Part shown: positions 50,506-59,075 of the stretch, in pieces
Layout of the letters: every line of letters begins with the position of its first letter
Numbering within the stretch: the stretch's first letter is position 1
DNA from: Chlorobiota bacterium
Lineage (GTDB): Bacteria > Bacteroidota > Ignavibacteria > OLB7
Length of the DNA stretch: 64,000 bases
Direction: 5' to 3'
NCBI GenBank assembly: GCA_016710285.1
Contig: JADJXR010000001.1
Location: 2,978,501 to 3,042,500, forward strand
Notes under the pieces: generated by a model
Databases searched by the model: none
Seen by the model: the letters and a program-made list of their open reading frames with translations, nothing else
What the model was told of the DNA's origin: nothing
Position numbers and translations under genes: made by a program

Positions 50506-52134
50506 CTACCCCTTATTCCTCACCACCGCGATGATCTCTTCGGCAACGCTTTTGCCGGTGGCGGCGGCTCCTTCCATGAATCCTTGAAAATCATAACTGC
50601 AATGCTCGCCAGCGAAGTACAGGTTGCCAATGGAGAGTTTTTCGGCCCCAGCAATCGTGGTCCATTGCCCAGGTCTGTAGCAGCTGTAGCTCCCTAACGC
50701 GTGCGGGTAGCTTGGCCAGTGGAATCGCTCGATATTCCCGTTCTGCTGGGCGGTAATCCCCGGGTAAATTTTTTCGATGCCGGGAAGCAGCCGCTCCGCC
50801 TGCGCGGCTGGCGTTCCATTGCCCACGGTAAGCCCCGCTGCGCCGCCGCTGAACAGGGTGAAACCCCCTTCGGTCCCGGGCTGCATCTGGCTGTTGTCCC
50901 ATCCCATCTGCGCTGCCTCGTTCGTGAAGCAGTAGCCGACATATCCTTGCTCCCGCCATAATCGGCGTTTCATCCCCACCATCAACTTAGCGTTGGTTCC
51001 GTAGCCAAGCTCGGCAATGGCACGGCGTTTTACTGGCGGAAGGTTCAGTGCCGAAAGATCAACCGAACGGAGCACGCTGAACGGCAGGGTGATAATCGCA
51101 GCTTCGGCATGAACATCCACCGCCGCGCCGTTCCCCTGCTGGAAGGTAAGCGTAAGCCCCCGCCCCCCGTGTGGCCGAATCGCTTCCAACCGGTGCTCCG
51201 TTTGGATATTCTCGGCAAGCCGCGTGGCCAACTCATCAACAATCCTCTGGTTTCCACCTTCCACTTTGTAGCGTTCATCGCTGGGGCCGAAGATGCTGAA
51301 CGCTTCGCCAGCAGGGGCAAGGTCCTCGCCGATCAGGAACAGGAAGTTGATGGCCGATTGCTGGTCCAGGTCCAGACCGTACTCGGTGACGTAGGCCACC
51401 TCTAGCAGCTTCCGCAGCCGCCCGGTTGCGCCAATCGCCGTCAGGTAGTCGGCAATGGATTGATTGTCGAACGTTGCGCCGTCGGTGCGTTGGAAATCTA
51501 TCACATCTGGCAGCTGGTCGTAGTCTGCTTTGATCCGTGCGGCAAGGGGTTTGAAGTCGGCAATCACTTCGGCTTCGGTATAGACCTTGCCATCGAAGAA
51601 AAACATCTCACGCACCAGGCTTGCCTCGCTGGGCCGAAGGGTGTCGTGCAATGGCAACCCGAACTCCGTTGCCAGCGCCAGCATCTCCGTGTGGGTGGTG
51701 TCAATAAACTCCCCGCCAAGCTCGGTGGTTAGCCCTTTGGCCATGATGTCGCGTGCGGTGAACATCCGCCCACCGGTGCGGCGGCTGGCTTCAAATATCA
51801 TCGGTTCAATTCCGGCGTTCCGCAATTTCCAGCCGGCGTTCAGCCCCGCCATTCCCGCCCCAACAATCGCCAAGCGGACGGTTTGCTTGCCCCGCTCAAT
51901 GGTGCGGCATCCCGGAAGGAATCCGCTAATCCCCACGCCAATCGCTGCCGCGCCAACGGTCTTCAGGAATCCACGACGCGATGCTGTGAACTGCCCACGC
52001 ATGGCCAGCAACTCATCTTCCGGCGGCGCGCCCGGCTGCATGGAGTGCGCGGCGGTGCGGATTGCACGGCGAAGCAGATCGAACAACGGAGTGTGGGCTG
52101 CGCTGGAAGCAAACGGGCGGCGGATAGTTGGCAT
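50506..52134 (-). CDS. Flavin amine oxidase, Tat-exported lipoprotein
   Basis: The 542-residue protein has a Tat motif (SRRGFLK, about residue 53) with a hydrophobic core ending in the lipobox FLPGC, so it should be exported folded with FAD and lipidated. The FAD-binding motif is LAIVGAGMAGLNAGWKLRNAG-like (GxGxxG), followed by EASRRTGGRM. The C-terminus has LYFAGEHCSYDFQGFMEGA, the second flavin site of monoamine oxidases. The frame extends upstream of 52134, but that part is in the SrkA-like gene and non-coding. The substrate is unknown; the signal places it in the periplasm. Confidence 0.82.
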   Translation of the reverse strand: MPTIRRPFASSAAHTPLFDLLRRAIRTAAHSMQPGAPPEDELLAMRGQFTASRRGFLKTVGAAAIGVGISGFLPGCRTIERGKQTVRLAIVGAGMAGLNAGWKLRNAGIEPMIFEASRRTGGRMFTARDIMAKGLTTELGGEFIDTTHTEMLALATEFGLPLHDTLRPSEASLVREMFFFDGKVYTEAEVIADFKPLAARIKADYDQLPDVIDFQRTDGATFDNQSIADYLTAIGATGRLRKLLEVAYVTEYGLDLDQQSAINFLFLIGEDLAPAGEAFSIFGPSDERYKVEGGNQRIVDELATRLAENIQTEHRLEAIRPHGGRGLTLTFQQGNGAAVDVHAEAAIITLPFSVLRSVDLSALNLPPVKRRAIAELGYGTNAKLMVGMKRRLWREQGYVGYCFTNEAAQMGWDNSQMQPGTEGGFTLFSGGAAGLTVGNGTPAAQAERLLPGIEKIYPGITAQQNGNIERFHWPSYPHALGSYSCYRPGQWTTIAGAEKLSIGNLYFAGEHCSYDFQGFMEGAAATGKSVAEEIIAVVRNKG

Positions 52135-52232
52135 GGTGCGCGTTGTTGTTGCGTTGAAGTTCTGTTGTGTGATATGTGGCCGATTGGTGCGTGCGTACCG
52201 GTGGGTTCTGTGGTTCGGCGGGAATCCCCCCC

Positions 52233-53234
52233 TCACCATCCCATCGGATTTTCCGTTGCGGCGATTTCCTGCAACTGCTCGCGAAGGTAGCGAGTTTCGG
52301 CGCGCCAGTAATCGGGCGTTCCCCAGCCGGTGGCGATTCGGGCAACGTTGCCGTCGCGGGCCTGGGCCACCAGCCATGCGGTGAAATGGAGATAGCGCAT
52401 TCCGCGCAGCCCCTCGATCATCCGCAGCGTCCGGCGGTCGAACGTGCGGAACGTTTCGTAGCCTTCGATGAACAGGTCAATCTCCAACAACGAACCGCGA
52501 GCGTAATCGGGAAGGAGCATCCAGAAATCTTGCACGGCAGGCCCCACGGCCATGTCGTCGAAGTCAATCAGGAAGAACGATTCGCCGGGGCGATAGACGA
52601 TGTTCCCACGGTGCAGATCGCCATGGATCCGAAACATCTCCGCCCCCTGGAACAGCGGCGTTACGGCGGCAATCATTGCCTGGGCTGCCGACTCGTACTC
52701 GTTGCGGAATGCCTGCGGGACCAGCCCGCTTTGCAAGATTGTTTGCAGGTGGTCCCGGGTGGAGGCCCAGGGGGCAATGGTGATGCGATTGCGGGGCGGG
52801 TGCATTTCGCCAACGCGGTGCATCCGCGCCACCAGCCGCCCGAACTGCTCCCACTCCTCATCTTGGAACTCATCGCAGGCGCGGCCAAGCCGTTTGGGGA
52901 ACAGCGCGAACATGATGCCGCCGGCTTGGCCGATTGTTTGGCCGTTCTGCAACGTCAGCGGCGGCACAACGGGAATCTCCCGTTCGGCAAGTTCCAGCAG
53001 GAACTCATGCTCGTCCAGCAATGCTTCGTGGGTCCAGCGTCCGGGGCGGTAAAACTTTGCGATCACGCCTTCCCCGTTATCGGTCTGCAGCTCGAAGACG
53101 CGGTTGATGTAGCTGTTCAATGGGCGGCAGATGGAGCTGCATCGGCGGCCCAGCGCGGCCTCGGCATAATCAAGCACGCGGTCGGGGATCAGGCTGTGGA
53201 AATCGGCTACTGAGCGGTCTGGTTCCAGGTTCAT
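52233..53234 (-). CDS. SrkA-like stress-response kinase
   Basis: The 333-residue protein belongs to the aminoglycoside-phosphotransferase-like kinase fold, SrkA/YihE type. Motifs are YINRVFELQT...GVIAKFYRPGRW (nucleotide Lys), the catalytic HGDLHRGNIVYRP, and the metal-binding LIDFDDMAVGPAVQDFW. SrkA is described as a serine/threonine kinase that protects against stress-related death. The gene is 98 bases upstream of the amine oxidase, on the same strand. Identity as the functional SrkA orthologue is not certain. Confidence 0.8.
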   Translation of the reverse strand: MNLEPDRSVADFHSLIPDRVLDYAEAALGRRCSSICRPLNSYINRVFELQTDNGEGVIAKFYRPGRWTHEALLDEHEFLLELAEREIPVVPPLTLQNGQTIGQAGGIMFALFPKRLGRACDEFQDEEWEQFGRLVARMHRVGEMHPPRNRITIAPWASTRDHLQTILQSGLVPQAFRNEYESAAQAMIAAVTPLFQGAEMFRIHGDLHRGNIVYRPGESFFLIDFDDMAVGPAVQDFWMLLPDYARGSLLEIDLFIEGYETFRTFDRRTLRMIEGLRGMRYLHFTAWLVAQARDGNVARIATGWGTPDYWRAETRYLREQLQEIAATENPMGW

Positions 53235-53411
53235 GGCGTGAAGATACGGCAGAGCGGGTGGAGGAAGGGGAGCAAAGTGGGGGCAGCGCAGCGATCATCA
53301 AACAAAACAGCCTTGAAGGGGACGGATTTTGCGTCGCGCCAACAAGGCTGTGTTCGGTGTCGCGTGGATGGTGATCCCTTTTTTGCTGGGATCAACCATG
53401 CTTGGGGGCAA

Positions 53412-53732
53412 TCATGCTTCGGGCTTCTTTTTCTGCCGTTTGTTCGTGATGTATTCTTGCGACGAGCTCATCGGCTTGTCGGTCCGGTGAATGCAGCCAA
53501 GCCAACAGCATGGGCGGCGTTTCCCTTCCTTCAGTTCTGCGATTGCCCGTTCGACATGTTCATCCCGGGTCTCTTGCTTTTTTACGGAGATCACCCAGCA
53601 AATCCATTCATTGCGGGCAAGGGGGGTAAGGCCGTTCCATTTCAGCAGCGCGTTTGGGTCCGCCACAAGGGCTTGCTGCAAGTCCGGCGGCAGATCGTGT
53701 ACAACTCCAGTTGCGACTTCTACGGTGGTCAT
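53412..53732 (-). CDS. YdeI/OmpD-associated (bacteriocin-resistance-like) protein
   Basis: The 106-residue protein matches the short domain of the YdeI/OmpD-associated family: LPPDLQQALVADPNALLKWN, LTPLARNEWICWVISVKKQE, and ETRDEHVERAIAELKEGKRR, followed by PCCWLGCIHR. Members have been linked to bacteriocin or peptide resistance, with little biochemistry. The basic C-terminus (NKRQKKKPEA) is short. It stands alone between the SrkA-like gene and tRNA-Ser. Confidence 0.75.
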   Translation of the reverse strand: MTTVEVATGVVHDLPPDLQQALVADPNALLKWNGLTPLARNEWICWVISVKKQETRDEHVERAIAELKEGKRRPCCWLGCIHRTDKPMSSSQEYITNKRQKKKPEA

Positions 53733-53837
53733 TGGCGTACAGTGGTGGGTGAAGCCTTCCTGCCCGATAGGCGGGAAAGTCAGAAGCCGTTGAAGATCAC
53801 ATAGTGGTTCAACGGCTTCAACGGAACATGATGATTG

Positions 53838-53924
53838 CGGAGGGGGTGAGATTCGAACTCACGGTACCCATAAGAGCACAACGGTTTTCGAGACCGTCCC
53901 ATTCAACCACTCTGGCACCCCTCC
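53838..53924 (-). tRNA. tRNA-Ser(CGA)
   Basis: The 87-base minus-strand sequence folds as a type II tRNA. The acceptor stem is GGAGGGG / CCCCTCC with discriminator G, and the anticodon loop CTCGAAA has the CGA anticodon. A long variable arm typical of serine tRNAs precedes the T-arm GAGTTCGAATCTC. CCA is not encoded. Confidence 0.92.
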
Positions 53925-54454
53925 GGAAGGGCTGCAAATATACACAACGAATGATGCCAAAAGGCCAGGGATCAACAATGGAAACGCAACGAATCGTTTT
54001 TCGGGGAAGGGGGGAGTGATGAGCGATGTGCCGTTGTTTCACGCATCGTGAAACGGCTTCACGGTGGTGAATTGATAGAGGGAAAGGGGAGCCAACGGAA
54101 TCCCACATCCTGTAATGATTTGAGCCAATCGAAGGAAAACGGAACAGTTATTGAATATCTGCCGGAAATTCAATAACATTGCAGCCGTTTTTATGGCGGC
54201 GTGCTTGGTGGCCCGCGCTGTTGCTGTTACTTGAACCTATTGCCGGCATTGCTACACGGTACCGATACCATCGCCCGAACCTCCTTTCCCCGCACACGCT
54301 GCGTAGCATTGTTGCCACCATTCCACCAGCTGGCAAGCCTTTTTGCCCTTCCAGAACAACACGCTGGGGGCGGGTTTACGGAAGTAAGAAAGCAAACAAA
54401 GACGTAAACAAAGACGTAAAGATCACGCACACATAAACCATTCTGGGAAACAAC
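53925..54454. other. Gene-free stretch with palindrome and short tandem repeat
   Basis: No gene is supported in this 530-base stretch. It holds a perfect inverted repeat GTTTCACG-CAT-CGTGAAAC (54036-54054), which could be an operator or small hairpin. A 12-base tandem repeat (AAACAAAGACGT, 54394-54417) lies about 40 bases before the ATG of the T9SS protein gene. No clear promoter consensus is visible, though the region must hold one for that gene. Confidence 0.45.
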
Positions 54455-56497
54455 ATGCGAATCGTGAGAAACATGCAATTGCTCGGTGCATCGGCACTGG
54501 CGCTGCTGGCTCTGTCGGGAACGGCCCGCGCACAGCAGTGGGATGGCCAAGCTACACTGGAAGATCCGGTCTGGCGTGGCGGTAAAGTTGGGATCGGCAA
54601 ATATCCAATCGCCAAACTGGATGTTCTGGGCGATTTGGCCATGAACGACTTTCCGCTGAAGCTCCGCGGGTCAATGGATGCCAGCCACTATCTGAAATTC
54701 AGCCAAGCCCGCTTCGGGTTGGTGGATGTTGACTTCTGGAGCTACTCCAACTACATCGTGATGGTGCAAGGGGAGAACATGCCCCGCTTCACCTTCACCG
54801 GTGCCGGCAGCTTGGGCATTGGAACCACCGACCCAACGCAACGCCTAACCCTTGCCAATGGCAACCTGCTTCTTCCTTCCGGTAGCGGCTCAACCGACGG
54901 CAACCTCTACTTTGGTGGCACGCCGGAGTTCGGGCAGAACGGCATGAGAATTTTCGGCGGGCTTGTTGACGGCATCACGCAAGCCGGCTTCATTGACGTG
55001 AAAACCACGGTCCAGAACGACGGCCTCCGTTTCCGCGTCAACACCACCAACGGAACCACCGAACGGATGCGCATCACCGCGCAAGGGCGTATCGGTATCG
55101 CCAACACTGATCCCAAAGAAATTCTTCAGATTGGCGACCGCTGGACCTTCCAGGATAATGCGGCCTACAAGGCGATGTCCTACAACGTCTATACGGACCT
55201 TGTTGACAAGCGCATCATGCAGGACGAAGCCGCCAGCATCGGCATGACCCGCGATGGCGATGTCTTCCTCCGCACCGCGCAGCTTCTTGGCACCGGCAAA
55301 CCGATCACCTGGATCAACGGTGTGTACGTGAAGAACAGCGGCAAGGTCGGCATCAACACCACCGCACCTTCCAGCCAGCTGGATGTGTACGCAGCAGCGG
55401 GAACCGGAACCGCCGGTAACTTCTGGTCCTCCACCCGTGGCGTGAACGGCATTGCCGACGGCGCAAGCACCAACGGAATGAAAGTTGGCGTTTGGGGAAG
55501 CGCGACCGGAACCGGACTTGGCCAGGTCTATGGCGTGTATGGAACCACCGTCGGCAGCAACGCACAAGCCGATTACGCTGCGGTTTATGCCAACGGCAAC
55601 CTGAAATACACCGGAACCCTCAGCAGCGTCTCCGATGCCCGCCTGAAGGAAAACGTGGAACCGCTGACCGGAATGCTTGATAAGGTTGCCCAGCTTGCTC
55701 CAAAAAGCTACACCTTCAAAACCGACATCGCCGGCATGAACCTCCCAACCGGAACTCAGGTTGGCTTCATTGCCCAGGAAGTTGAGAAGGTCTTCCCAGA
55801 ATTGGTCACCACGAACTTCGTTCCAGGTGCCGATGAGGAAAACTCCACCGAGTACAAAGGGATCAACTACATCGGCCTTGTGCCGGTGATGGCCGAGGCA
55901 ATCCGCGAACAACGCGATGTCGTCACCGCCAACCATGAAGAAGTTACCGACCTGAAGAAGGATGTCAGCGACGTGAAAACCAACGTCTCCAACCTGACAA
56001 CGCAAGTTGGTGCGCTGGCAACCGAAGATGCCAACATCAAAAAGCAGATCGAAACCCTCAGCAGCGAAAACAGCACGCTGAAGAACGACGTTGCCGACCT
56101 GAAGGCCGAGAACAACGACCTGAAGCAGCAAATGGCCACCGCCCTTGCCGAGCTGAAGAACCTTCGCCACTCGGTTGACTCGTTGCTCAACGTTGGGCGC
56201 ATCTCCGATGCACCAGGCACGCCAATCAGCAACTCCGTTGCATCGCTTGGCCAAAACACGCCGAACCCGTTCAGCGATGAGACCACCATCAGCTACGCGC
56301 TTCCAACCACCACGAAGGCCGGTGAGCTTGTCATCGCCGACGTGAATGGCAAAGAGCTTCAGCGCATCCCGCTTGCCGACCGTGGCAACGCAAAAGTGAC
56401 CATCAGCGTGAAAGGAATGCGCGCAGGAACCTACGTCTACAGCCTTGTTGCCGATGGCAACATCGTTGGCAGCGAGAAGATGGTTGTGGTGAAATAA
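54455..56497 (+). CDS. Secreted protein with S74 chaperone, coiled coil and T9SS sorting domain
   Basis: The 680-residue protein starts with a signal peptide (LLGASALALLALSGTARA). A long strand-rich, repetitive region follows (GSLGIGTTDPTQRLTLANGN, GKVGINTTAPSSQLDVYAA), typical of tail-fibre-like adhesins. An intramolecular chaperone of the peptidase S74 type comes next (SDARLKENVEPL from about residue 391; GFIAQEVEKVFPELV). Then comes a coiled coil of about 100 residues (490-590) and a T9SS type A sorting domain (NTPNPFSDETTISYALP ... KMVVVK). S74 chaperones normally sit at the very C-terminus and release themselves; here a sorting domain follows. It is probably a surface protein. Confidence 0.85.
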   Translation: MRIVRNMQLLGASALALLALSGTARAQQWDGQATLEDPVWRGGKVGIGKYPIAKLDVLGDLAMNDFPLKLRGSMDASHYLKFSQARFGLVDVDFWSYSNYIVMVQGENMPRFTFTGAGSLGIGTTDPTQRLTLANGNLLLPSGSGSTDGNLYFGGTPEFGQNGMRIFGGLVDGITQAGFIDVKTTVQNDGLRFRVNTTNGTTERMRITAQGRIGIANTDPKEILQIGDRWTFQDNAAYKAMSYNVYTDLVDKRIMQDEAASIGMTRDGDVFLRTAQLLGTGKPITWINGVYVKNSGKVGINTTAPSSQLDVYAAAGTGTAGNFWSSTRGVNGIADGASTNGMKVGVWGSATGTGLGQVYGVYGTTVGSNAQADYAAVYANGNLKYTGTLSSVSDARLKENVEPLTGMLDKVAQLAPKSYTFKTDIAGMNLPTGTQVGFIAQEVEKVFPELVTTNFVPGADEENSTEYKGINYIGLVPVMAEAIREQRDVVTANHEEVTDLKKDVSDVKTNVSNLTTQVGALATEDANIKKQIETLSSENSTLKNDVADLKAENNDLKQQMATALAELKNLRHSVDSLLNVGRISDAPGTPISNSVASLGQNTPNPFSDETTISYALPTTTKAGELVIADVNGKELQRIPLADRGNAKVTISVKGMRAGTYVYSLVADGNIVGSEKMVVVK

Positions 56498-56535
56498 CTC
56501 ACCCCTTCCCGTCGGGAAGATCATCAATGATTTTT

Positions 56536-56579
56536 ACGAAGAGGAACTACGCCCACCAGCGGAGTTCCTCTTCGTTTTT
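56536..56579 (+). terminator. Intrinsic terminator of the T9SS S74 gene
   Basis: A 13-base perfect inverted repeat (ACGAAGAGGAACT / AGTTCCTCTTCGT) with a 14-base loop is followed by TTTTCTTT, 39 bases after the stop. Confidence 0.88.
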
Positions 56580-56696
56580 CTTTGCCTGATTGATCCCGTT
56601 CTCTCCGGACCTCACGCCTAATTGGAGGGGGCGAGTGAGGTGGCGAACTCCATCAACCAAAATTCAACCGATAGCTTCCGCGTCATCCCGAGCACG

Positions 56697-58028
56697 ATGT
56701 CAAGCCGCCTTGCACTCTATATCTCGTTTTGCATTTCCGTTGGATTGTCGCTCGGGTTCCACCTGCTGCTGGCGCGGAAGGTGGTTCGCTTGATTGAGCC
56801 ATCCACCCCAGCCTCCAAAACTTTCTTGGTGGGTGGGCTTGCCCTGTTTATCCTTTTCCTTGATTTCCCAATCGCCCACACCATGCTGGTGTATAAACTC
56901 TGGAATCCCCATTTCCTGGACCAGTTCATGCAAAGTTTCGCAACCCCGCTGGTGCTGCTCCATTGCAACGTGGCAGTGGTGGGTGGGGGATGGATGTTGC
57001 ATGGTTGGTGGAAACGCTGGCGTGCGCAACGGAGCCGAACACGCAAGGGAACGGACATCGCCACGGGCGAAGCTGTTGCTGCGCCGCCAGCATCTGCGCC
57101 GCTTGCTGCCCCGGCACTTGCTGGCGTGCCACGGTTGGGGGCAATCCACCCGGCATCGCGGCGGCGATTTTTGCAGACGGCTGCGTTGGCCACCGGCGGC
57201 GTGATCGCCAACAACACCATGCTGAAAGCCCTGGGCACAACCCACGAACACCAGGTTGAGCAAGTGGTGATGAAAATTCCTGGCCTCCCCGCGCCGTTCA
57301 AAGGGACCACGATTGCCTTGCTGACCGACGTCCATTCCTCGGTGTTTATGACCCGGGAGCAGATGGAGAAATACGCCGCCGAAACAATGAAGCTGAAGCC
57401 CGATCTGATCTTCGTCACCGGCGATTTTGTCAACAGCAAGGTGGGTGAGGTCTATCCCTTTGCCGAGGCGTTCGCTGGGCTGCGTGCACCGCTTGGCGTG
57501 TTTGGCGTTACCGGCAACCACGACTACTACACCGGCGACATCAAAACCGTGGCGGAAGAAGTTGGGCAGGGGGGAATCCGGCTGCTGCGGAACGAAAATT
57601 TGGCGATTGAACGGGGCGGTGCCAAGCTGTGGCTGATGGGGATGGACGATGACCGCATCTACGACATCAACGGATACCTGAAAGAGGGGAAGACCGAGAC
57701 CGGAACGCTGGAAAACCTAACCCGCGGCATCCCCGAAAACGGAACCAAACTTTTCCTGTGCCACAAGCCTTATCCGTTCGAGGAGTACAGCCAGCTTGGG
57801 GTCCATGCCATGTTCAGCGGCCACACGCACGGCGGGCAAGTGGTGCTGGCCCATCTGGATAGCGTCAACGTCTCGTTCGCTTCGCTTGCCTCCAAGTATG
57901 TGGCGGGGCTGTACCGCGCCCGCAGCAACCGAACCTCGCAGCTGTACGTGTCGCGTGGGATCGGCACGGTTGGCATTCCCATGCGGCTGAACTGCCCGCC
58001 GGAAATCACCCGCATCGTGCTGGTGTAA
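56697..58028 (+). CDS. Membrane metallophosphoesterase with an internal Tat-like motif
   Basis: The 443-residue protein has three or so N-terminal hydrophobic segments (to about residue 105) and an Ala/Pro linker. A twin-arginine-like segment (SRRRFLQTAALATGGVI, about 155-171) follows, and then a calcineurin-like phosphoesterase domain of the YkuE/YaeI type. Its metal motifs are LLTDVHSSVF, VTGDFVNSK, GVTGNHDYYTG, CHKPYP and FSGHTHGGQ. YkuE-like proteins usually begin with the Tat signal; the additional membrane domain before it is unusual. The ATG at 56697 follows the frame's only in-frame ATG candidates; a TTG at 56622 is less likely. Confidence 0.78.
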   Translation: MSSRLALYISFCISVGLSLGFHLLLARKVVRLIEPSTPASKTFLVGGLALFILFLDFPIAHTMLVYKLWNPHFLDQFMQSFATPLVLLHCNVAVVGGGWMLHGWWKRWRAQRSRTRKGTDIATGEAVAAPPASAPLAAPALAGVPRLGAIHPASRRRFLQTAALATGGVIANNTMLKALGTTHEHQVEQVVMKIPGLPAPFKGTTIALLTDVHSSVFMTREQMEKYAAETMKLKPDLIFVTGDFVNSKVGEVYPFAEAFAGLRAPLGVFGVTGNHDYYTGDIKTVAEEVGQGGIRLLRNENLAIERGGAKLWLMGMDDDRIYDINGYLKEGKTETGTLENLTRGIPENGTKLFLCHKPYPFEEYSQLGVHAMFSGHTHGGQVVLAHLDSVNVSFASLASKYVAGLYRARSNRTSQLYVSRGIGTVGIPMRLNCPPEITRIVLV

Positions 58029-58097
58029 CCAGTACCGTTCCTTTGTGGTAGTTTGCCGAACCAAATTCCGCGCACGCTGATTCTTCCCAATCGTTCC

Positions 58098-59075
58098 ATG
58101 ACTCAATTCTTCCTTCGCACTCTTTGGACCCCATGCTTCGTTGCCGCGATTTCTGTGGCCGTTGCTTCCGCCGCGCCGCACGCCGAAACCCCGGCTGCAA
58201 CCTCCAACGGATACTCCAACAACCCCTTCACCTTGCCCCTCTCCAACGTGCCATTGCCAAGCACTGAAGGTGCGGGAACCGACAGCTCACAGATGGAGCT
58301 TGACAGCGTTCTGCTGCGGTATCAGTTCAAGCCGGGCCAGGAGGTCCGCTACCGCTCCCTCTCGTACGACTCCATCATGATCTTCAGCCGCACCAACCGG
58401 CTGATTGTGCGGGAACGAACTGAGGTTGTCCGCTACCGCTGCGACTCCATCGTCCCCGACGGCTACGCCATGACGATGACCGTGATGAGCTACATCGCCA
58501 CCGAACGCGCCGACACGCTTCCGGCAGTAATCCGCGACACCCACCCCTGGGTTGGACGCTACATCAGCGTTGTGATCTCCCCAACGGGAAAGCGGTTGCG
58601 GCTTATCCCCTCGGCAACGCCGCAAGCCTACGGGACCGCCCCGGGCGCGCCGTTCCAGCCGTTGCTGCTTCCGGAGCTTGGCCCCGAGCATTCTTTTGTT
58701 GGCGAGACCCGAGGAATGCGCACCGATCCGTTGCTGCTGGAGAACGTCTATCCAACCTTGCAATCCAGCAACACCTCGATCCGCTCCACCGAAGCGCGGG
58801 TGGATACGCTGGGCCAGCAGACGGTTCGCGTTGCCTTCTCCGATGCGGGCAACGTCGTCTATTCCATCACCCATCCCGATAACCAGAAGGTGACAACACA
58901 AACGGCGGTGAACGCTGCGGGCCACTACTACTTTGCCCCAAAGGAGGGAAGGGTTGTTGGCGGAAGCTACGTGACGTTCGGGAACATCACCTTCGAGACC
59001 TCCACCGGGCAGCACGCCACCGGGCGGCATATTATCGGGATGGAGTATTGGTTGATGGAGGAGGAATCGAAATGA
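58098..59075 (+). CDS. Exported hypothetical protein
   Basis: The 325-residue protein has a signal peptide (WTPCFVAAISVAVASAAPHA). A long strand-rich domain follows with YQFKPGQEVRYRSLSYDSIM, TEVVRYRCDSIVPDG, and TEARVDTLGQQTVRVAFSD, reminiscent of proteins that fold as a large beta barrel or lipid-binding domain. It has one cysteine pair at most and no catalytic motif. Its stop overlaps the ATG of the M24 peptidase gene (ATGA), so the two are coupled and may be functionally linked. I do not recognise a family. Confidence 0.6.
   Translation: MTQFFLRTLWTPCFVAAISVAVASAAPHAETPAATSNGYSNNPFTLPLSNVPLPSTEGAGTDSSQMELDSVLLRYQFKPGQEVRYRSLSYDSIMIFSRTNRLIVRERTEVVRYRCDSIVPDGYAMTMTVMSYIATERADTLPAVIRDTHPWVGRYISVVISPTGKRLRLIPSATPQAYGTAPGAPFQPLLLPELGPEHSFVGETRGMRTDPLLLENVYPTLQSSNTSIRSTEARVDTLGQQTVRVAFSDAGNVVYSITHPDNQKVTTQTAVNAAGHYYFAPKEGRVVGGSYVTFGNITFETSTGQHATGRHIIGMEYWLMEEESK

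Noticed and set aside
54890..56527. 545-codon minus-strand frame opposite the T9SS S74 gene.
   Set aside because: Antisense shadow; the plus-strand protein has a signal peptide, S74 and T9SS motifs.
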